This document shows, piece by piece, positions 50,109 through 57,635 of a stretch of 64,000 bases of DNA (position 1 is its first letter; every line of letters begins with the position of its first letter). The stretch is from Streptomyces lavendulae subsp. lavendulae (GTDB lineage: Bacteria; Actinomycetota; Actinomycetes; Streptomycetales; Streptomycetaceae), in assembly GCF_002803845.1 (NCBI RefSeq), contig NZ_CP024985.1, positions 4,836,001 through 4,900,000 on the forward strand. Direction: 5' to 3'. The notes beneath the pieces were generated by a model. That model saw only the letters and a program-made list of their open reading frames with translations. It made no database searches and had not been told where the DNA came from. A program made the position numbers and the translations under genes.

Positions 50109-50564
50109 ATGGACACGGTGGACAGGCAGCTCATCCAGGCACTTCGCGAGAACGGTCGTGCCTCGTACGCGGAGCTGGGCCGTCTCGTGGGCCTCTCCGG
50201 CCCCAGCGTCACCGACCGCATCAACCGGCTGGAGACGGCCGGTGTGATCACCGGCTACCGCGCGACCGTGGACTCGGCCTCGCTCGGTCTCGGCGTCACC
50301 GCGCTGATCGGCATCTCCCTCTCCGACGCCGCGGACCACGAGGACGTGGCGCGCCGGCTGCGCGACCTCGCGGAGATCGAGGACTGCTGGTTCATCGCCG
50401 GCGACGACTCCTTCATGCTCAAGGTCCGCGCCAGCGACGTCGACGGCCTGGAGAAGATCATCCGCAAGCTCTCCGGCACCAAGGGCGTCTCGCGCACCCG
50501 TACCACCATCGTGCTGTCCACGAAGTGGGAGAACCGGGTCGGGGAGCTGCCCGAAGAGGGCTGA
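50109..50564 (+). CDS. Lrp/AsnC-family transcriptional regulator
   Basis: 151 aa. The N-terminal helix-turn-helix (MDTVDRQLIQALRENGRASY, GLSGPSVTDRINRLETAGVI) and C-terminal RAM domain (VTALIGISLSDAADHEDVAR, DCWFIAGDDSFMLKVRASDV) are complete. ATG 50109 has GGAAGG upstream. It lies 55 bases ahead of mqnE in the same direction and probably is co-transcribed with it, so amino-acid status could influence menaquinone synthesis. Confidence 0.92.
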   Translation: MDTVDRQLIQALRENGRASYAELGRLVGLSGPSVTDRINRLETAGVITGYRATVDSASLGLGVTALIGISLSDAADHEDVARRLRDLAEIEDCWFIAGDDSFMLKVRASDVDGLEKIIRKLSGTKGVSRTRTTIVLSTKWENRVGELPEEG

Positions 50565-50619
50565 GAGTACGGTGGGTGGCGGTTGCACGCAGGACGGGAC
50601 ACATAGAGGAGACACCGGC

Positions 50620-51783
50620 ATGGACGCTGGGCTCAAGCGCGAGCTGGAGGAGAAGGTCCGCTCCGGCGAGCGGCTGACGCGTGAGGACGGGATCGCCCTC
50701 TACGAGTCGGACGACCTGGCCTGGCTGGGCGGCCTCGCCCACGAGGTGCGCACGCGCAAGAACGGTGACGTCGTCCACTTCAACGTCAACCGCCACCTCA
50801 ACATGACGAACGTCTGCACCGCCTCGTGCGCGTACTGCTCGTTCCAGCGCAAGCCGGGCGAGAAGGACGCGTACACGATGCGCATCGAGGAGGCCGTCCG
50901 CCTGGCCAAGGCCATGGAGAACGAGAACCTCACCGAGCTGCACATCGTCAACGGCCTCCACCCCACCCTGCCGTGGCGGTACTACCCGCGCTCGCTGTCC
51001 GCCCTCAAGGAGGCGCTGCCGAACGTCTCGCTGAAGGCGTTCACGGCCACCGAGATCCACCACTTCGAGACGATCTCCGGCCTCTCGGCCTCCGAGATCC
51101 TCGACGAGCTGATCGAGGCCGGGCTGGAGTCGCTCACCGGCGGCGGCGCGGAGATCTTCGACTGGGAGGTCCGCCAGCACATCGTGGACCACCGCACCCA
51201 CTGGGAAGACTGGTCGCGCATCCACCGCCTGGCGCACGAGAAGGGTCTCAAGACCCCGAGCACCATGCTCTACGGGCACATCGAGGAGCCGCGCCACCGC
51301 GTGGACCACGTGCTGCGGCTGCGCGAGCTCCAGGACGAGACCGGCGGTTTCCAGGTCTTCATCCCGCTGCGCTACCAGCACGACTTCGTGGACATGCAGG
51401 ACGGCAAGGTCCGCAACAAGCTCCAGGCGCGCACGACGATGGCGACCGGCGCCGAGGCCCTCAAGACCTTCGCGGTCTCGCGCCTCCTCTTCGACAACGT
51501 GCCGCACGTGAAGGTCTTCTGGGTGATGCACGGCGTGCAGACCGCCCAGCTCGCGCTGCAGCACGGCGCGGACGACATGGACGGCTCGGTCGTCGAGTAC
51601 AAGATCACGCACGACGCGGACAACTACGGCACCCCGAACAAGCTGGGCCGCGAGGACCTGCTGGAGCTGATCCGCGAGGCGGGCTTCCGCCCGGTCGAGC
51701 GCAACACCCGCTACGAGGTCATCCGCGAGTACCCCGGCCCCGACGCCGGCCTGCGCGAGACCCCGCAGGCGATGCGCGTCTGA
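50620..51783 (+). CDS. mqnE: Aminofutalosine synthase
   Basis: 387-aa radical SAM enzyme joining 3-[(1-carboxyvinyl)oxy]benzoate to SAM-derived adenosine in the futalosine menaquinone pathway. The cluster motif is CTASCAYC (Cys66, Cys70, Cys73), followed by FQRKPGEKDAYTM. LTELHIVNGLHPTLPWRYYP, SLTGGGAEIFDWEVRQHI and GFQVFIPLRYQHDF are typical of MqnE/MqnC. ATG 50620 follows AGAGGAGA. MqnA, MqnB, MqnC and MqnD are not in this window. Confidence 0.95.
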   Translation: MDAGLKRELEEKVRSGERLTREDGIALYESDDLAWLGGLAHEVRTRKNGDVVHFNVNRHLNMTNVCTASCAYCSFQRKPGEKDAYTMRIEEAVRLAKAMENENLTELHIVNGLHPTLPWRYYPRSLSALKEALPNVSLKAFTATEIHHFETISGLSASEILDELIEAGLESLTGGGAEIFDWEVRQHIVDHRTHWEDWSRIHRLAHEKGLKTPSTMLYGHIEEPRHRVDHVLRLRELQDETGGFQVFIPLRYQHDFVDMQDGKVRNKLQARTTMATGAEALKTFAVSRLLFDNVPHVKVFWVMHGVQTAQLALQHGADDMDGSVVEYKITHDADNYGTPNKLGREDLLELIREAGFRPVERNTRYEVIREYPGPDAGLRETPQAMRV

Positions 51784-51805
51784 CGCCCGGCCCTCGCGCG
51801 CGCGG

Positions 51806-51847
51806 AGCCCCGGCCCCCGGAACACCCCCGGCGGACCGGGGCTTTTG
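51806..51847 (+). terminator. Intrinsic terminator of mqnE
   Basis: AGCCCCGG (51806-51813) pairs with CCGGGGCT (51836-51843) and runs into TTTT. The loop contains GGAACACCCCC, also found in the terminator at 52890. Confidence 0.75.
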
Positions 51848-51849
51848 CG

Positions 51850-51885
51850 TTGCCCGGGAGGGTGTGTAATGGCTAGCATTAGGGT
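51850..51885 (+). promoter_or_regulatory. Promoter for a probably leaderless acetyltransferase mRNA
   Basis: TTGCCC at 51850-51855 and TAGCAT at 51874-51879 are 18 bases apart. A start point 7 bases beyond the -10 would coincide with the ATG at 51886, and no well-spaced ribosome site exists. Leaderless mRNAs are frequent in streptomycetes. Confidence 0.55.
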
Positions 51886-52410
51886 ATGACCCTTACGTTT
51901 ACCTTCGACCCGGTCGTCGATCCCGCCCTGCGCGACGGCATCGCCGAGCTGTGGACCGAGGTCTCCAACGCGGGCGGCGCGGTCGGCTTCGTACCGCCCG
52001 TCACCCGCGACGTCATCCGGCCGGAGCTGGTCAAGCACCTCGCCGCCATGGCCGAGGGCCGCCACCGGCTGCTGGTGGGGCACGACGAGCGGGGCGGCGT
52101 CGCGGCCGCCGCGTTCCTCGCCCTCAACACGCACCGGTTGCAGACGCACTGGGTCTGGGCCTACACCGTCATGGTCAGCCCCGCCCTCCAGGGCCGCGGC
52201 GCCGGCCGGGAGCTGATGGCCGCCCTCGCCGACGCCGCGCGCTCGCTGGAGGGCATCGAGGCCATCCGCCTCTCCTGCCGCGGCGGCCTCGGGCTGGAGC
52301 ACTTCTACGCGGCCTGCGGCTACAAGGAGGTCGGCCGCGTCCCCGACGCCATCCGCGTGGCCCCGGGCGACGACCGCGACGACATCACGATGCTGCTGCC
52401 GCTGCACTGA
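51886..52410 (+). CDS. GNAT-family N-acetyltransferase
   Basis: 174 aa. MVSPALQGRGAGRELMAALA is the acetyl-CoA loop (QGRGAG), LEGIEAIRLSCRGGLGLEHF and YAACGYKEVGRVPDAIRV complete the fold. The acceptor is unknown; the C-terminal HFYAACGYKEVGRVP resembles small-molecule or antibiotic acetyltransferases. Its promoter suggests translation from a leaderless message. Confidence 0.9.
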   Translation: MTLTFTFDPVVDPALRDGIAELWTEVSNAGGAVGFVPPVTRDVIRPELVKHLAAMAEGRHRLLVGHDERGGVAAAAFLALNTHRLQTHWVWAYTVMVSPALQGRGAGRELMAALADAARSLEGIEAIRLSCRGGLGLEHFYAACGYKEVGRVPDAIRVAPGDDRDDITMLLPLH

Positions 52411-52517
52411 CCGGCGGGGAAGCCCGGCGGGCGACCCCGGCGGGCCGGAGCGGGGGCCCGGCGTGCTTCACTGGTGAGGCACGTGCCGCCGTAGACGACG
52501 AGAGAGAAGGGGTCACC

Positions 52518-52826
52518 GTGTCCCTCAAGCCGAGCGCGACGATCCGCTACACCGCGATGCGCCTGGGCATCTTCGTCGGATGCCTGGTCCTGGTCGCCGT
52601 CCTGGTCAACGTGGGCTGGGTGCCCGCCGGTCTGGGCGACGCGAACCCCGCCTGGGTCGTGCTGCTCGCCCTGGTGATCTCCGCCCCGCTCTCCTTCGTC
52701 CTGCTGCGCAAGCAGCGTGACGAGATGTCCGAACAGATCGCCGGACGCGTCGCGGGTGCGAAGGACAAGCTCGCCGCGAACCGCAACCAGGAGGACGCGG
52801 CCGACGACGCCGCCCGCGTGAGCTGA
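52518..52826 (+). CDS. DUF4229 membrane protein
   Basis: 102-aa two-helix protein: RLGIFVGCLVLVAVLVNVGW and NPAWVVLLALVISAPLSFVL, then LRKQRDEMSEQIAGRVAGAK, a basic amphipathic helix characteristic of DUF4229. GTG 52518 has GAGAAGGGG upstream. Function unknown; widespread in actinobacteria. A hairpin terminator follows. Confidence 0.88.
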   Translation: MSLKPSATIRYTAMRLGIFVGCLVLVAVLVNVGWVPAGLGDANPAWVVLLALVISAPLSFVLLRKQRDEMSEQIAGRVAGAKDKLAANRNQEDAADDAARVS

Positions 52827-52889
52827 CGGGAGCCCGTGGGCTTCCTCACACGCTGAACGCACCCGCCCCCACCGAACCGCACCGAACCG

Positions 52890-52924
52890 CCCCAGCGCCG
52901 GGAACACCCCCTGGTCCGCTGGGG
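52890..52924 (+). terminator. Terminator of the DUF4229 gene
   Basis: CCCCAGCG (52890-52897) pairs with CGCTGGGG (52917-52924); the loop has GGAACACCCCC as in the mqnE terminator. A tandem 10-bp repeat ACCGAACCGC x2 (52871-52890) abuts its left arm. Confidence 0.65.
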
Positions 52925-52982
52925 CTTCGGCATTTTCCGGGGAGACGCGCTCCGGTCCCGCGCGAGCCCGACCCAAAGTACG

Positions 52983-53015
52983 CCTTTGAGATTCTCAAAG
53001 GAGAAGTGTTAGCGT
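52983..53015 (+). promoter_or_regulatory. Palindromic operator overlapping the promoter of the Cys leader
   Basis: CCTTTGAGA and TCTCAAAGG flank a single central T (52983-53001), a perfect 19-base dyad. TTGAGA (52987-52992) and TAGCGT (53010-53015) with a 17-base spacer fit a promoter starting near 53022, so a regulator bound to the dyad would occlude the -35. The regulator is unknown. The dyad's right edge also contains AAAGGAG, which would be a ribosome site only if transcription began further upstream. Confidence 0.6.
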
Positions 53016-53022
53016 GTTCAAC

Positions 53023-53130
53023 ATGTTGACCGTCGCAGCGCACCCGATGACCGTGAGCGTCCCGCTCGTGTCACGCCTGCACGTCGACCTCTGCCGCCGC
53101 GTGTCCGCGGCCTGTTGCTGTTGCCGCTGA
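53023..53130 (+). CDS. Cysteine-rich leader peptide (attenuator uORF)
   Basis: 35-codon ORF ending SRLHVDLCRRVSAACCCCR, with codons TGT TGC TGT TGC just before CGC TGA. Five of 35 residues are Cys, a rare amino acid. The predicted promoter starts at or next to the ATG, so translation is probably leaderless; GTG 53014 behind AAAGGAGAAG is an alternative start three codons earlier. Actinobacterial uORFs with terminal Cys runs are known to attenuate sulfur-metabolism operons: scarce Cys-tRNA stalls the ribosome and exposes the downstream gene. Here the downstream gene is a DAACS symporter, 149 bases after the uORF stop. Confidence 0.82.
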   Translation: MLTVAAHPMTVSVPLVSRLHVDLCRRVSAACCCCR

Positions 53131-53278
53131 TTCCCCTCGCCCCGGCGAGCCGAATCGATACAGCAGCGGTCCCCGGCCGGCCCGGCCCCTTTCCGGCTGC
53201 TGCCGCACCGCATCCCCCGCAGAACACCTCGCAGAAACCTTCCGCCCCACCCCCGTGCGTCACCCCCGGAGAGTGTCC
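53131..53278 (+). promoter_or_regulatory. Attenuator region between the Cys leader and the symporter
   Basis: Contains small hairpin CTCGCC/GGCGAG (53136-53149) immediately after the uORF stop, and a larger stem CAGCAGC (53161-53167) with GCTGCTG (53196-53202) enclosing GGCCGG/CCGGCC-type inner pairings. A ribosome stalled on the Cys codons would cover the uORF end and could alter the first stem. Whether control acts on transcription termination or on the symporter ribosome site (CGGAG at 53267-53271) cannot be told from sequence. Confidence 0.5.
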
Positions 53279-54613
53279 GTGTCCGCGTCCCCCCAGGCCC
53301 AGGCTCCCGCCAAGGCCTCGTTCAAGTTCCCGTTCTGGGCCCAGATAGTCGCCGGCCTCGCGCTCGGCGTCCTGTTCGGCTGGCTCGCCCGCAGCCAGGA
53401 CATCAGCTGGCTCAAGACCACCCTCGAACAGGTCGGCGACATCTTCATCCAGCTGCTGAAGCTGGCCGTCGCACCCCTGGTCTTCTTCGCGATCCTGGTG
53501 TCCATCACCAACCTCCGCAAGGTGAACAACGCCGCGCGGCTCGCCACCCGCACGCTGCTCTGGTTCATGATCACCTCGCTGATCGCGGTCGCCATCGGCC
53601 TCGCCCTCGGCCTGCTGACCGACCCGGGCGCCGGCACCGGCCTCACCCCGGCCGACGGCAAGGAGCCCAAGCGGCACGGCTCCTGGATCGACTTCCTGAC
53701 CGGCATCGTGCCGAAGGACATCATCACGCCGTTCACCGAGCTGAACGTCCTGCAGATCGTCTTCCTCGCCGCCGTCGCGGGCATCGCCGCCCTCCAGCTC
53801 GGCAGCAAGGCCCAGCCCGTCCTGAACCTGGCCGAGTCGGTCCTGGAGCTCCTCCAGAAGGCTCTGTGGTGGGTCATCCGCCTCGCCCCGATCGGCACCG
53901 TCGGCCTCATCGGCACCGCCATCGCCAGCTACGGCTGGGACCTGATCGGCAAGTACGCCACCTTCACCGCCGACATCTACATCGGCTGCGCCCTGGTCAT
54001 GTTCGGCGTCTACCCGCTGCTCCTCGCGACGGTCGCCAAGGTCAACCCGGTCCAGTTCTTCAAGGGCGCCTGGCCCGCGATCCAGCTCGCCTTCGTCTCC
54101 CGCTCCTCGGTCGGCACCATGCCGGTCACCCAGAAGGTCACCGAGCGCCTCGGCGTCCCGAAGGAGTACGCCTCCTTCGCCGTCCCGTTCGGCGCCACGA
54201 CCAAGATGGACGGCTGCGCCGCGATCTACCCGGCACTCGCCGCGATCTTCATCGCGAACATCTTCGACGTGCAGCTGGGCATCAAGGAGTACCTGCTCAT
54301 CGCGTTCGTCTCGGTCGTCGGCTCCGCCGCCACGGCCGGCCTCACCGGCGCGACCGTGATGCTGACCCTCACCCTCTCCACGCTGGGCCTGCCGCTGGCC
54401 GGCGTCGGCCTGCTGATGGCGATCGACCCGATCCTCGACATGATGCGCACCGCCACCAACGTGGCCGGCCAGGCGCTCGTCCCGGTCCTGGTCTCCGCCC
54501 GTGAGGGGATCCTGGACAAGGAGGCGTACGCCGCCGCCTCGTCCTCCCCGCTCGACGAGCCCGCCGCCGCCCCGGCGCCCGCCGAACCGGCGAAGGTCCC
54601 CGTCGCCGCCTGA
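53279..54613 (+). CDS. DAACS-family dicarboxylate/amino acid:cation symporter (predicted cystine importer)
   Basis: 444-aa transporter of the GltP/DctA/TcyP fold. FPFWAQIVAGLALGVLFGWL begins helix 1, LLKLAVAPLVFFAILVSITN lies in the scaffold, SRSSVGTMPVTQKVTERLGV is hairpin 1 with its serine-rich tip, and PFGATTKMDGCAAIYPALAA is the cation-binding TM7 region (usual NMDG/NxDG reads KMDGC). GLPLAGVGLLMAIDPILDMM and RTATNVAGQALVPVLVS are HP2 and TM8. GTG 53279 has GGAG 7 bases upstream. The Cys-codon leader upstream implies that cyst(e)ine is the substrate; family members otherwise carry glutamate, C4-dicarboxylates or Ser/Thr. Confidence 0.9.
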   Translation: MSASPQAQAPAKASFKFPFWAQIVAGLALGVLFGWLARSQDISWLKTTLEQVGDIFIQLLKLAVAPLVFFAILVSITNLRKVNNAARLATRTLLWFMITSLIAVAIGLALGLLTDPGAGTGLTPADGKEPKRHGSWIDFLTGIVPKDIITPFTELNVLQIVFLAAVAGIAALQLGSKAQPVLNLAESVLELLQKALWWVIRLAPIGTVGLIGTAIASYGWDLIGKYATFTADIYIGCALVMFGVYPLLLATVAKVNPVQFFKGAWPAIQLAFVSRSSVGTMPVTQKVTERLGVPKEYASFAVPFGATTKMDGCAAIYPALAAIFIANIFDVQLGIKEYLLIAFVSVVGSAATAGLTGATVMLTLTLSTLGLPLAGVGLLMAIDPILDMMRTATNVAGQALVPVLVSAREGILDKEAYAAASSSPLDEPAAAPAPAEPAKVPVAA

Positions 54614-54628
54614 CGCACACGCACCCGT

Positions 54629-54662
54629 CACAGCCCCCGCCCCCGTCCGGGCGGGGGCTGTG
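54629..54662. terminator. Bidirectional terminator after the symporter
   Basis: CAGCCCCCGCCC (54631-54642) and GGGCGGGGGCTG (54649-54660) with a 6-base loop, extended by flanking CA/TG pairs. Confidence 0.85.
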
Positions 54663-54692
54663 GTGCGCCGTGACCGAGGAGAACGGGGTCGT

Positions 54693-55010
54693 TCAGACCG
54701 TCTGCCAGCGCAGGAACGCGAGGGTGGCGAGGAGGAAGGGTCCCGCGTACCACCAGCGGCCCAGCGTGCGGTGGAAGAGGGGCAGGGCGGTGAGCAGCAG
54801 CCCGACGAAGCACAGCCCGACACTGATCCCGGCCATGAGCCGGGCGTCGTCGCGCATGCGGTCGTCCGGGAAGTCGGGCCGCAACACCAGCGCGCCGTAA
54901 CAGAAGTACGCGGCGGGCAGGTAGCAGAAGAGAGCCAGGGGGAGGCCCAGCACCCACCGCAGGCAACCCCGGTCGGCGGGCAGGTCGACGGACTCGCGGC
55001 GCGGGCTCAG
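54693..55010 (-). CDS. Small membrane protein, probable CTG start
   Basis: 105 aa with helices LRWVLGLPLALFCYLPAAYF, GISVGLCFVGLLLTALPLF and RWWYAGPFLLATLAFL. No ATG, GTG or TTG occurs near the expected start: the frame is entered by CTG at 55010, which overlaps the stop of the upstream gene as CTGA. An internal GTG at the first helix is the alternative. Unknown family; paired with the preceding membrane protein, perhaps as a heteromer. Confidence 0.6.
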   Translation of the reverse strand: MSPRRESVDLPADRGCLRWVLGLPLALFCYLPAAYFCYGALVLRPDFPDDRMRDDARLMAGISVGLCFVGLLLTALPLFHRTLGRWWYAGPFLLATLAFLRWQTV

Positions 55011-55330
55011 AACAGGACCGCCAGCCGGACCGAGGCGACGGCGCCGAGCACGACGGCCGGGGTGGTCCACCACAGGCCCAGCGCCCGCCGGACCGAGGGG
55101 CGCAGGCACAACTGGATCGCGCCGATGCTGAGGCAGACCGACAGCAGGCAGGCCAGCCCGGCCGCCCCGAGCCCGTCCCGGTCCGAGGGGGCCGAGCGCC
55201 CGTCGCCGAGCGCGAGGCAGACGGCGGCGGCGTCGAGCAGGTACGCGGCCGCGAGCACGGAGCCGGCGACCTTACGGATCCATGCCTGATCGGCGCCCGG
55301 CCGGGGGAACGAGGTCTTCACGCTGATCAT
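55007..55330 (-). CDS. Small membrane protein of unknown function
   Basis: 107 aa. Helices KVAGSVLAAAYLLDAAAVCL, AAGLACLLSVCLSIGAIQLC and LWWTTPAVVLGAVASVRLAV are visible. ATG 55330 or GTG 55321 may start it (GAGGG upstream). The stop overlaps the next small membrane gene, so both are expressed together. It lies 60 bases downstream of the protein kinase in the same direction; a link in signalling is possible but unproven. Confidence 0.7.
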   Translation of the reverse strand: MISVKTSFPRPGADQAWIRKVAGSVLAAAYLLDAAAVCLALGDGRSAPSDRDGLGAAGLACLLSVCLSIGAIQLCLRPSVRRALGLWWTTPAVVLGAVASVRLAVLF

Positions 55331-55390
55331 GACCCTCGCGGGGGGCCGGACGGTTGCACGGCAGGCGGCGCGAAACGGAGCCGGAGCCCG

Positions 55391-57313
55391 TCATCGCCGC
55401 AGCCGTGACGGCGTCCACAGCCGGACGGTGTCGTCGTCGCCGCTGGCGAGGGTACTGCCGTCGGGGCTGAAGGCGACCGAGGTGACGTTGCCGGTGTGGC
55501 CGGTGAGGGTGACGACGCTTTTGCCTGCGGCGACGTCCCACAGCCGGACGGTCCTGTCGTTGCCGCCGCTGGCCAGGGTCCTGCCGTCGGGGCTGAAGGC
55601 GACGGAGGTGACGATGTCGGTGTGGCCTTTGAGCTTGACGGGGGCCGCATCGCGTCGGGTGGCGTCCCACAGCCGGACGGTGCCGTCGACACAGGCACTG
55701 GCGAGGGTCCTGCCGTCAGGGCTGAAGACGACCGAGGTCACCGTGTCGTCGTGGCTCGGTACGTCGAAGGGGTCGGTGGAGGACCGGTGGCCGCCGACGT
55801 CCCACAGGCGCAGGGATGTGTCGAGGCGGCCGACGGCGACGGTCCTGCCGTCCGGGCTGAACGCCAGCGCGGTCGCCGTGACGTTCATTTTGACGACCAG
55901 GCCGGTGGCCTGTCCGAGCCCGGTGTCCCAGATCTGGAGCACCCCTCCTTCCCTCCCGGTGGCGAGGGTCTTGCCGTCCGGGCTGAAGGCCATCGACCTC
56001 AGGACGCCGCCACCGTCACCCGTGCCGGAGGGTTCGGTGAAGACGGTGCCGGAACGGCGGGCGACGTCCCACAACTGCACCTCGGTCCTGGCGAGGGCGA
56101 GCGTGGTGAGGCCGGGACCGAAGGCCACTGCCTGCGGGCGGTCGGAACTGCCGGTGGGGGTGGCCGTGCTGGTGCGTTTGGAGGTGTCCCAGAGGCGGAC
56201 GACGCGGTTCCCGTCCACGCTCCCGAGGTTCGTGCCGTCCTGGCTGAACGCCATCGCCCGCACGGAACCGGAGTGACCGGCGAGGACGACCGACGGCTCC
56301 GTGCCGTCGCCCCCGAGCTTCCAGGCCGCGAACCCGCCCCCCGACGCGGCGGCCACGATGCCGAGGCCTCCGAGGACGAGGCCCCGGCGGGAGGGACCGC
56401 GTCGCGCGGCGGGGACGGCCGGCCCGGCGGGCGCGGTCTCCGGTCGTCCTGCCGCGGGCGCCGGTGCTGGAGACGGCGCGGGAGCCGGGCGCAGCAGGGC
56501 CCGGAGCCGCTCGGTGGTGGCGGGGGCGTCCGGACGGTCGGCGGGGTCCTTGGCCAGGAGGGAGGCCACCAGCTCCGCGAGGGCGGCCGGTACGTCGGCC
56601 CGTACGTCGCCCAGCGCGGGCGGGGTCTCCTCCAGGTGCCGGCGCATCAGCACCCAGACCGCCTGCCCGTCGCCGGGGAACGGCGGCCCGCCGGTCAGCA
56701 GCGCGAACAGCACGCACCCCAGGGCGTACAGATCGCAGCTCGCTTCGACGTGTTCGCCGCGCCACTGCTCGGGCGCCATGTACGACGGCGTCCCGAACAC
56801 TCGGCCCGTGACGGTGAGGCCGCCGGTGGAGTCCGCGGTGCGGGCGATGCCGAAGTCGCAGATCTTCAGGCGGCCGTCGGTGAGGAGGAAGAGGTTCGCG
56901 GGTTTCAGGTCCCGGTGCACCACCTTCTGGGCGTGCGCCGCCTCCAGGGCCTCCGCCGTCCGGAGGCCGAGCCCGAGCGCCTCCGGCAGCGGCAGGCCGC
57001 CGCCGGGGGAGCGGGCCAGCAGGTGGGCGAGGTCCTCGCCCTCCAGCAGCTCCATGACGGTGAACAGCCGGTCCTCGTGCTGCCCGATGTCGTGGACGAC
57101 CGTGATCCCGGGATGCTGGAGCCGCGCCCCGATCGCCGCCTCGCGCCGGAACCTGCGCAGCAGTTCCTCGGAGGCGTCGAACTCCAGCAGCACCTTCACC
57201 GCAACGGCCCGGCCCAGCTCGACGTCGTACGCCCGCCACACCTCGCCGCTGCCGCCCTGTCCGAGCCGCACGTCCAGCCGGTACCGCCCGGCCAACCGCT
57301 CCCCCGCCCGCAT
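55391..57313 (-). CDS. Ser/Thr protein kinase with C-terminal WD40 repeats
   Basis: 640-aa Hanks-type kinase. YRLDVRLGQGGSGEVWRAYD is the glycine loop, AVAVKVLLEF has the ATP lysine, VVHRDLKPANLFLL the catalytic loop, ICDFGIA the DFG and GTPSYMAPEQW the APE. After a Pro/Ala linker, a basic RRGLVLGGLGIVAAASGGGF helix could span the membrane. Then about seven WD40 units follow, each with AFSPDGRTLASG- and VRLWD-like ends (last: SVAFSPDGSTLASGDDDTVR). The propeller would sit outside the cell as sensor or bind a substrate if no span exists. The target is unknown. Confidence 0.95.
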   Translation of the reverse strand: MRAGERLAGRYRLDVRLGQGGSGEVWRAYDVELGRAVAVKVLLEFDASEELLRRFRREAAIGARLQHPGITVVHDIGQHEDRLFTVMELLEGEDLAHLLARSPGGGLPLPEALGLGLRTAEALEAAHAQKVVHRDLKPANLFLLTDGRLKICDFGIARTADSTGGLTVTGRVFGTPSYMAPEQWRGEHVEASCDLYALGCVLFALLTGGPPFPGDGQAVWVLMRRHLEETPPALGDVRADVPAALAELVASLLAKDPADRPDAPATTERLRALLRPAPAPSPAPAPAAGRPETAPAGPAVPAARRGPSRRGLVLGGLGIVAAASGGGFAAWKLGGDGTEPSVVLAGHSGSVRAMAFSQDGTNLGSVDGNRVVRLWDTSKRTSTATPTGSSDRPQAVAFGPGLTTLALARTEVQLWDVARRSGTVFTEPSGTGDGGGVLRSMAFSPDGKTLATGREGGVLQIWDTGLGQATGLVVKMNVTATALAFSPDGRTVAVGRLDTSLRLWDVGGHRSSTDPFDVPSHDDTVTSVVFSPDGRTLASACVDGTVRLWDATRRDAAPVKLKGHTDIVTSVAFSPDGRTLASGGNDRTVRLWDVAAGKSVVTLTGHTGNVTSVAFSPDGSTLASGDDDTVRLWTPSRLRR

Positions 57314-57600
57314 CGTGCCCCCTGGAATGACTCAACCCCGTTGTCGTCAGGGGCCATTGTGTAGCACGGGAGTGCGAGAGGAAGCCGTGTGGGGGAGGAG
57401 GCGTGGAGCGTGGCCGGGACCGTGAAGCGGGGGTCGGGATCCGGTGTTCCTCGACGTAAACCGATTCAAGTACCGGGGGAAATCCAACCAACCCACCCCT
57501 CCGGCTCCCCGCTCACTCACACGGGTGAACTGTGCCAACTGGGCTGGATTTCAGGAGGGTTGCCGGGCATATGCTCGCCCCGCAACCTCAGAACTGAGAC
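57314..57600. other. Intergenic/leader region between kinase and winged-helix gene
   Basis: No protein-coding gene of normal size seen. AGGAGG at 57553-57558 precedes an 8-codon ORF, ATG 57571 to TGA 57595-57597 (MLAPQPQN), which could be a leader peptide for the hairpin that follows. The stretch 57360-57540 is less GC-rich than average and should contain divergent promoters. Confidence 0.4.
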
Positions 57601-57635
57601 GGCCCCCGCCGGGACTGGCATCCCGGGCGAGGGCC
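57601..57635 (+). promoter_or_regulatory. Structured leader hairpin upstream of winged-helix gene
   Basis: GGCCCCCGCC-GGGA (57601-57614), loop CTGGCA, TCCC-GGGCGAGGGCC (57621-57635) fold into one long stem with a single mismatch and one unpaired base. It ends 28 bases before the ATG at 57664, with AGGAAG (57645-57650) in between. Candidate attenuator or cis-acting RNA; no known class recognised. Confidence 0.5.
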
